A stretch of 64,000 bases of DNA from Saccharicrinis aurantiacus (GTDB lineage Bacteria > Bacteroidota > Bacteroidia > Bacteroidales > Marinilabiliaceae): assembly GCF_001660705.2 (NCBI RefSeq), contig NZ_LYBV02000021.1, forward strand, positions 62,001-126,000. The letters are read 5' to 3'. The notes under the pieces were generated by a model. The model was not told where the DNA came from. It saw nothing but the letters and a program-made list of their open reading frames with translations, and did no database searches. Shown one piece after another: positions 1 through 9,800 of the stretch (position 1 is its first letter; the number at the start of each line of letters is the position of its first letter). Made by a program: the position numbers and the translations under genes.

Positions 1-2
1 AT

Positions 3-1379
3 CTTGGACCGGCCTATACTTCAATGCAAGTTTGGAATAAAGATATTTACAAATGGGAGCCTGTTATAGATCTAAATCAAGATACACCAGCTGCATTTTG
101 GGCAGCTTGCTATTCTGCTATCGCAGCTGCCAATCATGCATTGGAAGCTATTGATGAATTAGGAAGTACTGATGAACTTTTACCTTATAAAGGAGAAGCT
201 TTACTATGTCGCGCATACAGTCACTTTATGTTGGTAAATATATTCTCGCAACACTATAATGCCAACACTGCAGAAAGTGATTTAGGTGTTCCTTATGCCA
301 CAGATCCTGAGGTAACAGTTTTAGCGGATTACAAACGTGAGTCAGTTGCCAAGGTTTATGAGTTAATAGAAAATGACCTTACCGAGGGTTTAAGTATGCT
401 TTCAAATACTGCCTATACAGTACCCAAGTATCATTTTACTATTCAGGCTGCGAATGTATTTGCCTCAAGGTTTTATTTATATAAAGGCGAGTGGGAAAAG
501 TGTATTGAACACGCCAATATTGCTTTGGGTGATAATCCTTTGGTATATATGAGAGACTGGGAAACTTACGACACCTATACGCCGAATGAGTTTCTTGAAA
601 TGTACACACGTTCCACTGATAATGCTAATTTACTTATGATGGGATCAGCATCATGGTGGGCCCGTGCATATACAAGAAACCAATATGGAGTAACCGTTCA
701 AAAGCGCGATTATTTTTATGGTTATTACAGTGGTTTGCACCCTTGGGGTGGTGGTCAAGAAGTAGGTTCCGGAACATATATTAATACAGGAACCTATGCC
801 ATGAAAAATATTTACAACATGGGAGCTGATATTTGGTTTACGCCAAAATGGGATGAAAAATTTAAATACTCCTATCCTGGTGCGAATACAGGAATTGGTT
901 ATATAATGCAACCTATCTTCACAGGCGAAGAGGTTTTACTAAATCGTGCAGAGGCTTTAATTATGGCTGGTAAAACAAGCGAAGGTATTGCCGATTTAAA
1001 CTTATGGGTAGATTCACATTGTCCATATCCTGGTTCTATACCAGAGTATTTAGAAACCTATTATGGTTATAGGCCTCATGCCGATCTAAACCCAGGTTTT
1101 AATATCCCTGAAGAGAATAAGTTGTTAATTCAATCGGTACTAGATATCCGACACAGAGAATTTCTTCATGATGGTTTGCGATGGTTCGATATTAAACGCT
1201 ATAACTTCCAAATAGAGCACGAAATATTCGGTGGCGTTAGTTTAGTATTGCCACCTAACGATCCACGACGAGCCGTTCAAATACCACAGGACGCGCTTAA
1301 TAATGGTATAGAGCCCAACCCCCGTGAACCACTGAATTATTCAGACAATGATTACATAACAGCAACCTATGACTTGTAA
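3..1379 (+). CDS. SusD/RagB-like nutrient-binding outer-membrane lipoprotein, 5'-truncated
   Basis: This is the C-terminal part of a SusD-family protein, the surface lipoprotein that caps a SusC TonB-dependent transporter and binds the incoming substrate. The frame is open to the left edge of the window, so the ATG at 24 is internal and the lipobox and N-terminus lie outside. The visible features are family-typical: a helical TPR-like segment (AACYSAIAAANHALEAIDEL, then GEALLCRAYSHFMLVN), and a C-terminal region with LNRAEALIMAG, IRHREFLHDGLRWFDIKRY and an ending rich in LPPNDPR-like loops. A SusC partner presumably lies just upstream. Downstream comes a zinc-metallohydrolase lipoprotein that nearly abuts this stop codon, so the two are probably one operon. 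The substrate is not shown by the sequence; the following protease-like genes suggest peptides or proteins rather than a glycan. Confidence 0.93.
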   Translation, partial: LGPAYTSMQVWNKDIYKWEPVIDLNQDTPAAFWAACYSAIAAANHALEAIDELGSTDELLPYKGEALLCRAYSHFMLVNIFSQHYNANTAESDLGVPYATDPEVTVLADYKRESVAKVYELIENDLTEGLSMLSNTAYTVPKYHFTIQAANVFASRFYLYKGEWEKCIEHANIALGDNPLVYMRDWETYDTYTPNEFLEMYTRSTDNANLLMMGSASWWARAYTRNQYGVTVQKRDYFYGYYSGLHPWGGGQEVGSGTYINTGTYAMKNIYNMGADIWFTPKWDEKFKYSYPGANTGIGYIMQPIFTGEEVLLNRAEALIMAGKTSEGIADLNLWVDSHCPYPGSIPEYLETYYGYRPHADLNPGFNIPEENKLLIQSVLDIRHREFLHDGLRWFDIKRYNFQIEHEIFGGVSLVLPPNDPRRAVQIPQDALNNGIEPNPREPLNYSDNDYITATYDL

Positions 1380-1386
1380 AATAGAT

Positions 1387-2334
1387 ATGATTAAGATGAA
1401 GAATTTACTATTTGTATTTATAGCCTTAACTGTACTATTAACGGGCTGTAATAAAGAAGAAGATCTTGGGGAAAGTAGATTAGATACTACAACACCTCCT
1501 TTAAGCGAATTAGATCAATGGTTACGCAATACCTTTTTGCCATATAACCTAGAGGTAAAATATAAGTGGGATGATTTTGAGGGTGATATGAAAAAAAACC
1601 TTATTCCAACAGAAGAAGATAAGGTAAAGCCCTTAATGGATGTGATGGATAAGGTTTGGATTAAATGCTACGAAGAAGAAGGGGGTGACGATTTTATAAA
1701 ATCATACATTCCAAAGCTTATTTATCTACTTGGTGGCGCAGGAGTTAATCCTGAAGGAACAATTACCCAAGGTACTGCTGAAGCAGGACGTAAAATTGTG
1801 TTGTATGAAGTAAATAAATTTGATGCTACAGAGGCTGCTCGTATCAATCGATTCTTTCATGTTATGCACCATGAGTTTGCCCATATCTTGCACCAAACTA
1901 CACTTTATGAAGTGATTGGTTACGAGGCAATTTCAAAGGGTAAATACAGAAGTGATTGGAGTAATGTAAGAGAAGCTAATGTGGAAGAATATTTAGGCGA
2001 AGGTTTTGTTTCTCCTTATTCGATGTCTTCGCGCGATGAAGATTTTGCAGAAATTATTGCCTATATGTTAACACGTACTCGCCAAGAGTGGGACGATTTT
2101 ATAAGCCAAGAGGGCGCAAACACAGAGAAACTAAAAGCCAAAGAAGCTATTGTGGTTGATTACTTCAGAAATACTTGGGGTATTGAATTATTTGATCTCC
2201 AGGCTTTGATAGCTGAAAAGATTGAAGAAATAACAACTGTGGTTCCAGAAGAACAACCAAAATACATTTCTCCATTTAAATTACAGAGCGACTGCGCCCA
2301 ATTATGTAGTTGTCAGGAAGTAGTACATGATTAA
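1387..2334 (+). CDS. Substrate import-associated zinc metallohydrolase lipoprotein
   Basis: This is a secreted lipoprotein of the metallohydrolase family typically found next to SusC/SusD pairs. An in-frame ATG at 1369 overlaps the SusD stop, but ATG 1387 or 1396 gives a normal signal peptide ending in the lipobox LLTGC, so I chose 1387. The metalloprotease signature HHEFAHILH is encoded at about 1867-1893; the two histidines and the glutamate of HEFAH are the expected zinc ligands and general base. A downstream DEDFAEIIAYMLTR segment may supply the third ligand. The role inferred from family context is cleavage of a peptide or protein substrate at the outer membrane to feed the SusCD importer. 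The next gene (DUF4302) is its usual companion, which supports the call. The substrate is unknown. Confidence 0.85.
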   Translation: MIKMKNLLFVFIALTVLLTGCNKEEDLGESRLDTTTPPLSELDQWLRNTFLPYNLEVKYKWDDFEGDMKKNLIPTEEDKVKPLMDVMDKVWIKCYEEEGGDDFIKSYIPKLIYLLGGAGVNPEGTITQGTAEAGRKIVLYEVNKFDATEAARINRFFHVMHHEFAHILHQTTLYEVIGYEAISKGKYRSDWSNVREANVEEYLGEGFVSPYSMSSRDEDFAEIIAYMLTRTRQEWDDFISQEGANTEKLKAKEAIVVDYFRNTWGIELFDLQALIAEKIEEITTVVPEEQPKYISPFKLQSDCAQLCSCQEVVHD

Positions 2335-2342
2335 TTAACCTA

Positions 2343-3752
2343 ATGAATACTATTATGATTTACAATTATATAAAGTCAATATTGTTCTTCATTACAGCTT
2401 GTCTAGTAGTGAGTTCATGTGTTCCCGAAGCCGAGGATGTTTTTGAGCTATCAGCCTTAGAGCGTGCCGATAAAAACAAAGAAGAATGTTTCAATGCCTT
2501 GATAGATGCTGAAAAAGGATGGTTAGTAGAGTACTACCCATTGGTTAAACATTATGGAGGTTATACGTTTATAATGAATTTTACTGATGAGGGTAGAGTG
2601 GAAATGACACCCGAAGTTGCCTTTGAAGAAAATGCGACAAACTCTACGTTTAGAGTGCATTCAGGGCAAGGAACTGTATTGTCATTTGATACTTACGGCG
2701 CCTTACATCATTTAGCCGATCCGGAAGAGTTACTACCAAAATATAAGAACCAAGATATATCATGGGCCGATTTAACAGAAAACCCGTATGTTTCTTTTGG
2801 AACTGGTTATGGAGGAGATTTTGAATTTACCCTTGACTCTATAGGTGAGGAGCAGATTTACTTTACGAGCTTAAAGAGAAAAACGCGTGTTGTTTTTACT
2901 AAAATTAAAGACACTAGTGGCAAAGATTATTTGCAGGCACAAAGTGATATGAATGCTATTCTCGAAGAAAAGGCAAGCGATGGTCTTTTTTTGGAGTATA
3001 ACGGAAAGCAGTTAGAGCTAACGTATGATTTCTTCCATAAGTTTAATATTTATCAACACGATAATATAGGGGTTTATGCTGAAGAACCTATGCCTTTTGT
3101 GGTAACAGATACCGGCATTAAATTGTACGAAGCTTTAACTATAGATAACGTGACAGTTTCGGAATTTGATTGGATTGAAGGCGAGGGCATATTTAGATCT
3201 GAAGAGGGTGCAATGTTGGTACAAGGACGTACACCGCGTTCAGAATTTACAAGTCCAACTGATTACGCTATTCACTGGGTTAACTTTAAATTAAGTAGCC
3301 AAGCATTTTTAGACGATGTAAAAATATTAGAGGCTGAAATGTATAATGCCTCGCAAAACCCAGGCTTATTTGGTGGAGTAAAAGACATCCGTTTTATTAT
3401 GAATGGATATCCTACAGCTCAAGCTTATTATGGAGGTTCTCACCGTATCGATATTTATTCAGAAATAGCAGCAGTAAGAGAGTCTAACCTTTACTTAATT
3501 GGTACTACAGCAATTAGCATGACTGAAACTGCCTTTAATTTTGCACTTAGCTTTGGAGATGGTTATGGAGGTACTGCCGGTTATGCACCATTTCATTCTT
3601 TGGTTAATAATTGGCTTTATAACATACTGTACCGGCCTAATGTTTTCAGTGTAGAAGTGGAAGAGCGGTGGAGTTTGGGAGAACGATACACCAATATAAA
3701 ATTAACCAAAAAAGATAATCCTAATTATTATATCATACTTGAATTAGAATAA
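2343..3752 (+). CDS. DUF4302 family lipoprotein
   Basis: This is a Bacteroidota surface lipoprotein of about 465-469 residues. The signal peptide ends in the lipobox VVSSC, and the mature N-terminus contains the motif LERADKNKEECFNALIDAEK, then GWLVEYYP and GGYTFIMNF, which I associate with DUF4302. The start at ATG 2343 is 8 bp after the previous stop; ATG 2355 (MIYNYIKS) is an equally good alternative. DUF4302 proteins commonly follow a SusD and a zinc-metallohydrolase lipoprotein, exactly as here, so this is probably an accessory substrate-binding component of the same import system. No catalytic residues are evident. The gene is followed by a strong hairpin before the giant GLUG-repeat gene, so expression of the downstream genes may be lowered or separate. 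Confidence 0.75.
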   Translation: MNTIMIYNYIKSILFFITACLVVSSCVPEAEDVFELSALERADKNKEECFNALIDAEKGWLVEYYPLVKHYGGYTFIMNFTDEGRVEMTPEVAFEENATNSTFRVHSGQGTVLSFDTYGALHHLADPEELLPKYKNQDISWADLTENPYVSFGTGYGGDFEFTLDSIGEEQIYFTSLKRKTRVVFTKIKDTSGKDYLQAQSDMNAILEEKASDGLFLEYNGKQLELTYDFFHKFNIYQHDNIGVYAEEPMPFVVTDTGIKLYEALTIDNVTVSEFDWIEGEGIFRSEEGAMLVQGRTPRSEFTSPTDYAIHWVNFKLSSQAFLDDVKILEAEMYNASQNPGLFGGVKDIRFIMNGYPTAQAYYGGSHRIDIYSEIAAVRESNLYLIGTTAISMTETAFNFALSFGDGYGGTAGYAPFHSLVNNWLYNILYRPNVFSVEVEERWSLGERYTNIKLTKKDNPNYYIILELE

Positions 3753-3760
3753 TTATAACA

Positions 3761-3812
3761 CGCAAGCGAGTTTAGCAAGGTTAGGCTCGCTTGCGCGTAA
3801 GTCTATTTTTTT
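3761..3812 (+). terminator. Hairpin with U-run after the DUF4302 gene
   Basis: A perfect 10-bp stem pairs CGCAAGCGAG at 3761-3770 with CTCGCTTGCG at 3786-3795 around a 15-nt loop, followed within about 10 nt by a run of T at 3805-3812. It sits 8 nt after the DUF4302 stop and ends 12 nt before the next start codon. It looks like an intrinsic terminator or attenuator; there is little space for a promoter of the following gene, so partial read-through is likely. Confidence 0.75.
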
Positions 3813-3824
3813 AAACCATTACTT

Positions 3825-6800
3825 ATGAATGCAAAAACTTTACATTTATTCCTGATGCTTCTGTTTACCTGCGCTTTTACAGCAAGGGCACAGTATAGCG
3901 GAGGTAGTGGTACGGCCGAAGATCCGTATCAAATTGCCACTTTAACAGACTTAAAAGATCTTTCTTTAACAGAAAGTCATTGGAAATCACACTTTATTTT
4001 AAAGAATGACATTGACGCATCAGTAACCAGTGATTGGGATGATGGTGCTGGTACAATAGTTGGATTTAAGCCTATTGGTTACCATATTAATAACTCCTTT
4101 TTAGGAGTGTTTGATGGTAAGGGTTACACTATTAGTAATTTATATATTAATAGACCTACCGAGAGTAATGTTGGCTTATTTGGATATCTTGGTGATAATT
4201 CGAATTTCGCAACTATTAAAAATATTCATCTTAAAGACGCAGACATTACTGGATATACTTATGTTGGTGGTTTATCAGGTTATGGAGCATATGCTTCAAT
4301 TAATAATGTTTCTGTATCAGGTATTATTGCTGCTGATGGAGTTAGTAGAGTGTATGCCGGTGGTATTGTAGGTTATTTAAAAGGAGAAATAGTTAATTCT
4401 AAAAGCTCAGGTACTGTTACAGCTGCAGATTATGTTGGTGGTTTAGTAGGCTATTTATATTATAAGCCTGATTTTGAATATGCTGCATTTCGTTGCTCTA
4501 GTTCAGTTACTGTAACTGCTACTAGCGCTTCTCGTTCTTATTCGGGCGGATTAGCAGGTTATATTTATGGTAAAGTTAATGGTTGTTATTCTACTGGTAC
4601 AGTCTCAGGAGGCTCGTATGTTGGTGGGTTCGCTGGTAACTTTTCCTACTCTTCAGGGGTAATTTCAAATTGTTTCGCCACAGGAAATGTAAGTTCTACT
4701 TATACTACTTCTGCTTATACAGGAGGTTTTATTGGTTACTCTACAGGTACAGTACTTAATTGTTATTATTTAGGTACTTTAAGTACAGTAGGTACCAAAT
4801 ATATTGGTGCTTTTGTAGGATATTATTCAGCGTATTCGCCTAAACTATATAATTGTTTTTATAATTCTGATACTGGTATATCACAAGATGTAGATGGTAT
4901 TAGTGGCATTTCAATGGCTTCATTTGCTCTGCAATCGTCTTTTCCAGAATGGGATTTTGCATCAGATTGGGAGATGGGAATAAATACTGAAGTTTCGGCA
5001 TCTAGCTTACCATATCCAAAAGCTTTATTATACGATTCGTATATTAGTTATGATCAAACTATTACTTCAGCAGGTACTGTTTCAGGAGATAAGGGATGGT
5101 ATAATAATGGTGATCAAATTACATTTACAGCTTCAGCCGCAGTAAGTCCTTATGTATTTGCTGGTTGGTATAAGGGAATCGAAAAATTAGCAGAAACACA
5201 AAGCTATACCACTACTGTAAACGGCGATGCGAAATATACAGCACGATATAAAGCAGAGTATAGTGGAGGTGAAGGAACCGAAGCTGAACCGTACGAAATA
5301 GCTAATTTAGATGATTTACAATTGTTAATTGATACAGAGGAGGACTTTGACAAGTATTTTATTTTAATTAACGATATTGATGCAAAGGAAACATCGACTT
5401 GGGTTGATGATAACGATGTTGACAAGAAAGGATTTACACCTATTGGGAATTATGAATCTAAAAAATTCACAGGAAGTTTTGATGGACAAGGCTATACCAT
5501 TTCAAATTTATATATAGATAGACCAATTGATCCATATACTGGTTTCTTTGGGTATACATCATTTGCTGAAATTAAAAATTTAAATTTATTAAATCATACA
5601 ATAATAGGAGGCGATAATACAGGTGCACTGATAGGATCTTCTGCCAATACAGACCTAGAAAACTGTAGTGCAAATGGTTCTGTACAAGGTAAAACTAATG
5701 TAGGAGGTTTGCTTGGTAAGTATTCTTCCGGAATGACAGCTGGAGTATCTAAAGGTAAGCTTGAAAACTGCTATTCTGAGGGTTCAGTTAAAGGTTCTGG
5801 TACTTATGCTGGAGGTTTAGTAGGTATTGCATCTGGGGAAATTATTGAAAGATGTTATTCTAAGGCTAATGTATCAGGTTACCAAACAGTGGGTGGCTTT
5901 GTTGGACGCGCCTCATCAGATTTACAATATTGTTATGCAACTGGTGATGTTGAAGGAAGATGCAGTGTTGGTGGTTTTGAAGGTCAAGCAGGTAGTAGTC
6001 AGTCTTCAGTAAGTTTCTGTTTCGCCACAGGTAGTGTATCTCAAAAAGATTTAGGTAGCTCTCAGGATGAATATGGATATGTGGGCGGATTCATAGGTGA
6101 AATGACATCTTATTCATATGTTGAGTATTGTTATTCAACAGGTGAAGTTACTAAGCAGTCAAAATATGGTGGTTTTTATGGTGATCTTGGTATGCAAGTA
6201 AATAACTATAAAATCGAAAATTGTGTATATGATTACGAAACATCAGATCAACCTGACCAAAATAGAGATGGTATAACAGCCTTATCTACTGCTCAATTTG
6301 CTGATATTGCAAACTACCCTGCAGGATGGGACGAAGAGTGGGAGATTGGTGTTATTGAAGCAATCGATACAAAAATCCGTTCATACTCAAAAGTATTGTT
6401 AGGTTACGATTATCAAATTTATTATGAAATAGAAAATAATCTTGCAGGTTCGGTAAGCTCAGATAAAGGTCAAGGTTGGTTTAAAGATGGAGATGAAATT
6501 ACATTAACTGTTACAACTGATTTTGGTTACAAATTTGATGGCTGGTATATTGATGAAGAGAAAGTGTCAGATGAATTAGTTTATACATTTACCGCTTCTC
6601 AATTTGCAACCTACACCGCAAAACATATTGGTACCCCATTAACATTCTCAGGAGGTAGTGGTACTGCTTTAAATCCTTATAAAATATCTACGCTCGATGA
6701 TTTAATTTTAATGGGTAATAGAATAGTAGATGTTAAGGATTCACATTTCATTCTAATTAATGATATTGATGCTTCTGCTTCTACCAATTTAAATGATGGA

Positions 6801-9800
6801 TTAGGTTTTGCACCTATTGGTGAATTTTGGGGAACATTTAATGGCGATGGTTATACTATTTCTGAATTATATATAAATAGACCAAGTGAATCCAAAGTTG
6901 GTTTATTTAGTTATTTGTATAATGCTTCTGTATCAGGCTTAAACATGCAAGATTGTAATATTACTGGTGGAGATGAAACTGGTACGCTTTGCGGAAGATT
7001 GCATTATGAGGCCCTCTTAAATCGATGTAATATAACTGGAGGTTCTGTTAACGGTAGTAACAGTGTTGGTGGAATGCTGGGTATGGGTTTCAGTTATATA
7101 TCCTATACTTGGGGTAAAATTGCAAAACTAAATTATTGCTCTGTTGAAGATATTACAATTAGCGGAGGCACTAATGTTGGAGGTCTAGTAGGAGACATGA
7201 AAGGAGTTATTAACTCATCTTATGCTAGTGCTACTGTTAATGGAGATAGTAATGTAGGTGGGTTAGTTGGTCTTATGCAAGGCGATTCTGGATTGTATAC
7301 CGAGTTTAGTTATGCAAAATCTATAGTTACAGCCAAAAATGCAGCAGGTGGTTTAGTGGGTTACATGCAGCGTTCTGCAAATATAAAGAAATCGTATGCC
7401 ATAGCAGATGTAACCTTAAAAGAAGGAAGCGGAACTACTGATGGTTATGGTGCCGGAGGTTTAGTAGGTTATATTAACGCTAGTACCATTACCGATTCTT
7501 ACTCAGTTGGAAGTATTTCAGGTCTTGATTTTATGGGAGGTTTAGTGGGCTCCGCAGCATCTCGAAGCAGCATTAGTAATTGCTACACAACAGTAGGAAT
7601 TAACGCATTTGGTTCTACAAATGCAGGCTTAATTGCTACTATAGATAATGATAATGTTACAGTTACAGATTGTTATTTTGATACAGAATTAACAGGGTAT
7701 TCTGAAGGTGTGAAAGTTGATGCCACAGAGATCTCTGCCATAACCGCTTTAACAACTGCAGAATCTGCTCTTGAAGCTAGCTTTACTTCTTTTGATTTTG
7801 ATGGAGTTTGGAATGTATTAACTAACTCTGAAATTGATGATAATGCACGCCCTTATTTAAAATGGGAAACTAATTCAACTAATATTACTGTAAGCGCACA
7901 ACCAGAAAATCGTGGTAATGTGTTTGGCGAAGGTTGGTTTAACCTTGGAGATGAAGTTACCTTAACAGCACAAACCCTACCGGGTTGGAAAGTAGAAATG
8001 TGGAAAAATGGTAGTGATACAGTAAGTGTAAATGCATCTTATGTATTCGATATAGAAGAAGATGCTATTTATAATTTATCAGTAATTTTTGTCGAAGATT
8101 TCTCAGCTGCTGGTGAAGGTACAGAAGCATTCCCTTACGAGATAACTTCATTAGATCAGCTCGAACAATTAGGTTATCTGCCAAGTCTATGGGATAAGCA
8201 TTTCATATTAATGAATGATATTGATGCTTCGGCTACTTCAGATTGGAATATGGCTGATCATGATCAAGATATACAAACACCAGAAGTACCTTTGGGATTT
8301 TCACCTTTAGGTGATCATAATACTTACGGTTTTAGAGATAGAGTTGCATTTACAGGTAATTTCGATGGTCAGGGTTATTCTATATCAGGCTTATATATTA
8401 ATAGACCTTTCGATAATTATATTGGTGTGTTTGGTTTTACTAAAGGTGCTACCATTAAAAATCTTACCATTGATGCAGCTAACTTTTTAGGTGGAAGTTA
8501 TACAGGAGGTTTAGTAGGGTACACATTTAAAAATCAACTAAAAGAAGAGGAATTTCAGAGTAAATTTGAAAATTGTAATATTATCAACAGTAAAGTATTT
8601 GCGAATTCATATGTAGGTGGATTTGCAGGTAACATGTATTATGATATTGTTACAAACTGTTCCGTTCAAAATATTGACTTAACCTCAAGCTCTTATTCTG
8701 GAGGATTTGTGGGTGAATTAACTTATGAATCCAAAATAGATGGTTGTTATTCTACTGGTGTAATGAACACGTATGGTGATAATAATGGTGGATTTGCTGG
8801 TAGAGCTGTAGGTAATTGTACAATCACAAACTCTTATTCTTCTGTTAATATTGAAGGAAATCAGCAATTGGGTGGATTTGTTGGATACTTCGGACGTGCT
8901 GGTTTAATAAGAAATTGCCATGCAACGGGTTCAGCAAAAGCCTATAGTCCTTATGGTTTAGTAGGTGGTTTTGTTGGTTATATTAATAACGGTAAAATTG
9001 AAGACTGTTATTCTACAGGTGATGTTACCGCTATAGATTTATTTGCAGGAGGTTTTGCTGGTTATGGTGATGCAGGAGATTTATCTCATATTACCAAGTG
9101 TTATACAACAAGTAATGTTTATGGAAGGAGGTATTTAGGAGGTTTTGCAGGTCAATACGACGGTAAAATATCTTACTCATATGCAACAGGTACTGTTGAT
9201 GGATCTTACGATGGGGCTTACGGGCATACTGACTATGATATTCACTTTGCTGGTTTCGTTGCCTATTTGGGTTCTAATGGTCACATCGATAATTCATTTA
9301 CATTCTCCACGGTAAAAGGATTTAACTATGTAGTAGGATTCGTTGGAGTGAATCAAGGGTATGTAGAAAGCTGTTACAGTGCTGGAGAACTAGAAGCAAC
9401 AGGAACAGGTATGGCCGGATTTGCCGCCTATTCTTCAGAAGAAGATCAATCTCAAGTTATCGGATGTTACTTTGATAAAACTTTAGCAGGAACTACGACA
9501 GCAATAGGTGCTGGTAAAGTAACAGGTGTTACTGCTCTTGAAACAGCTGCTTTTGCACAAGAAGCAAATATGCCAGAATTACCATTCGAATCTGTTTGGA
9601 AAATTGGATTAAATGCTGACTTAGAAGATAATAGCCGCCCTTACTTAAAATGGGAAGAAGGTGGTGCAAGAATAGAAGTAGAATTTACACATCTTAATGC
9701 AGGAAACTATAGCGGACATGGATGGTTTGTTGAAGGTGAAGAAGTAAGTTTATCTGTAAACAATGTACAAGCAGGTTTATCATTTAGTCATTGGGAAGTT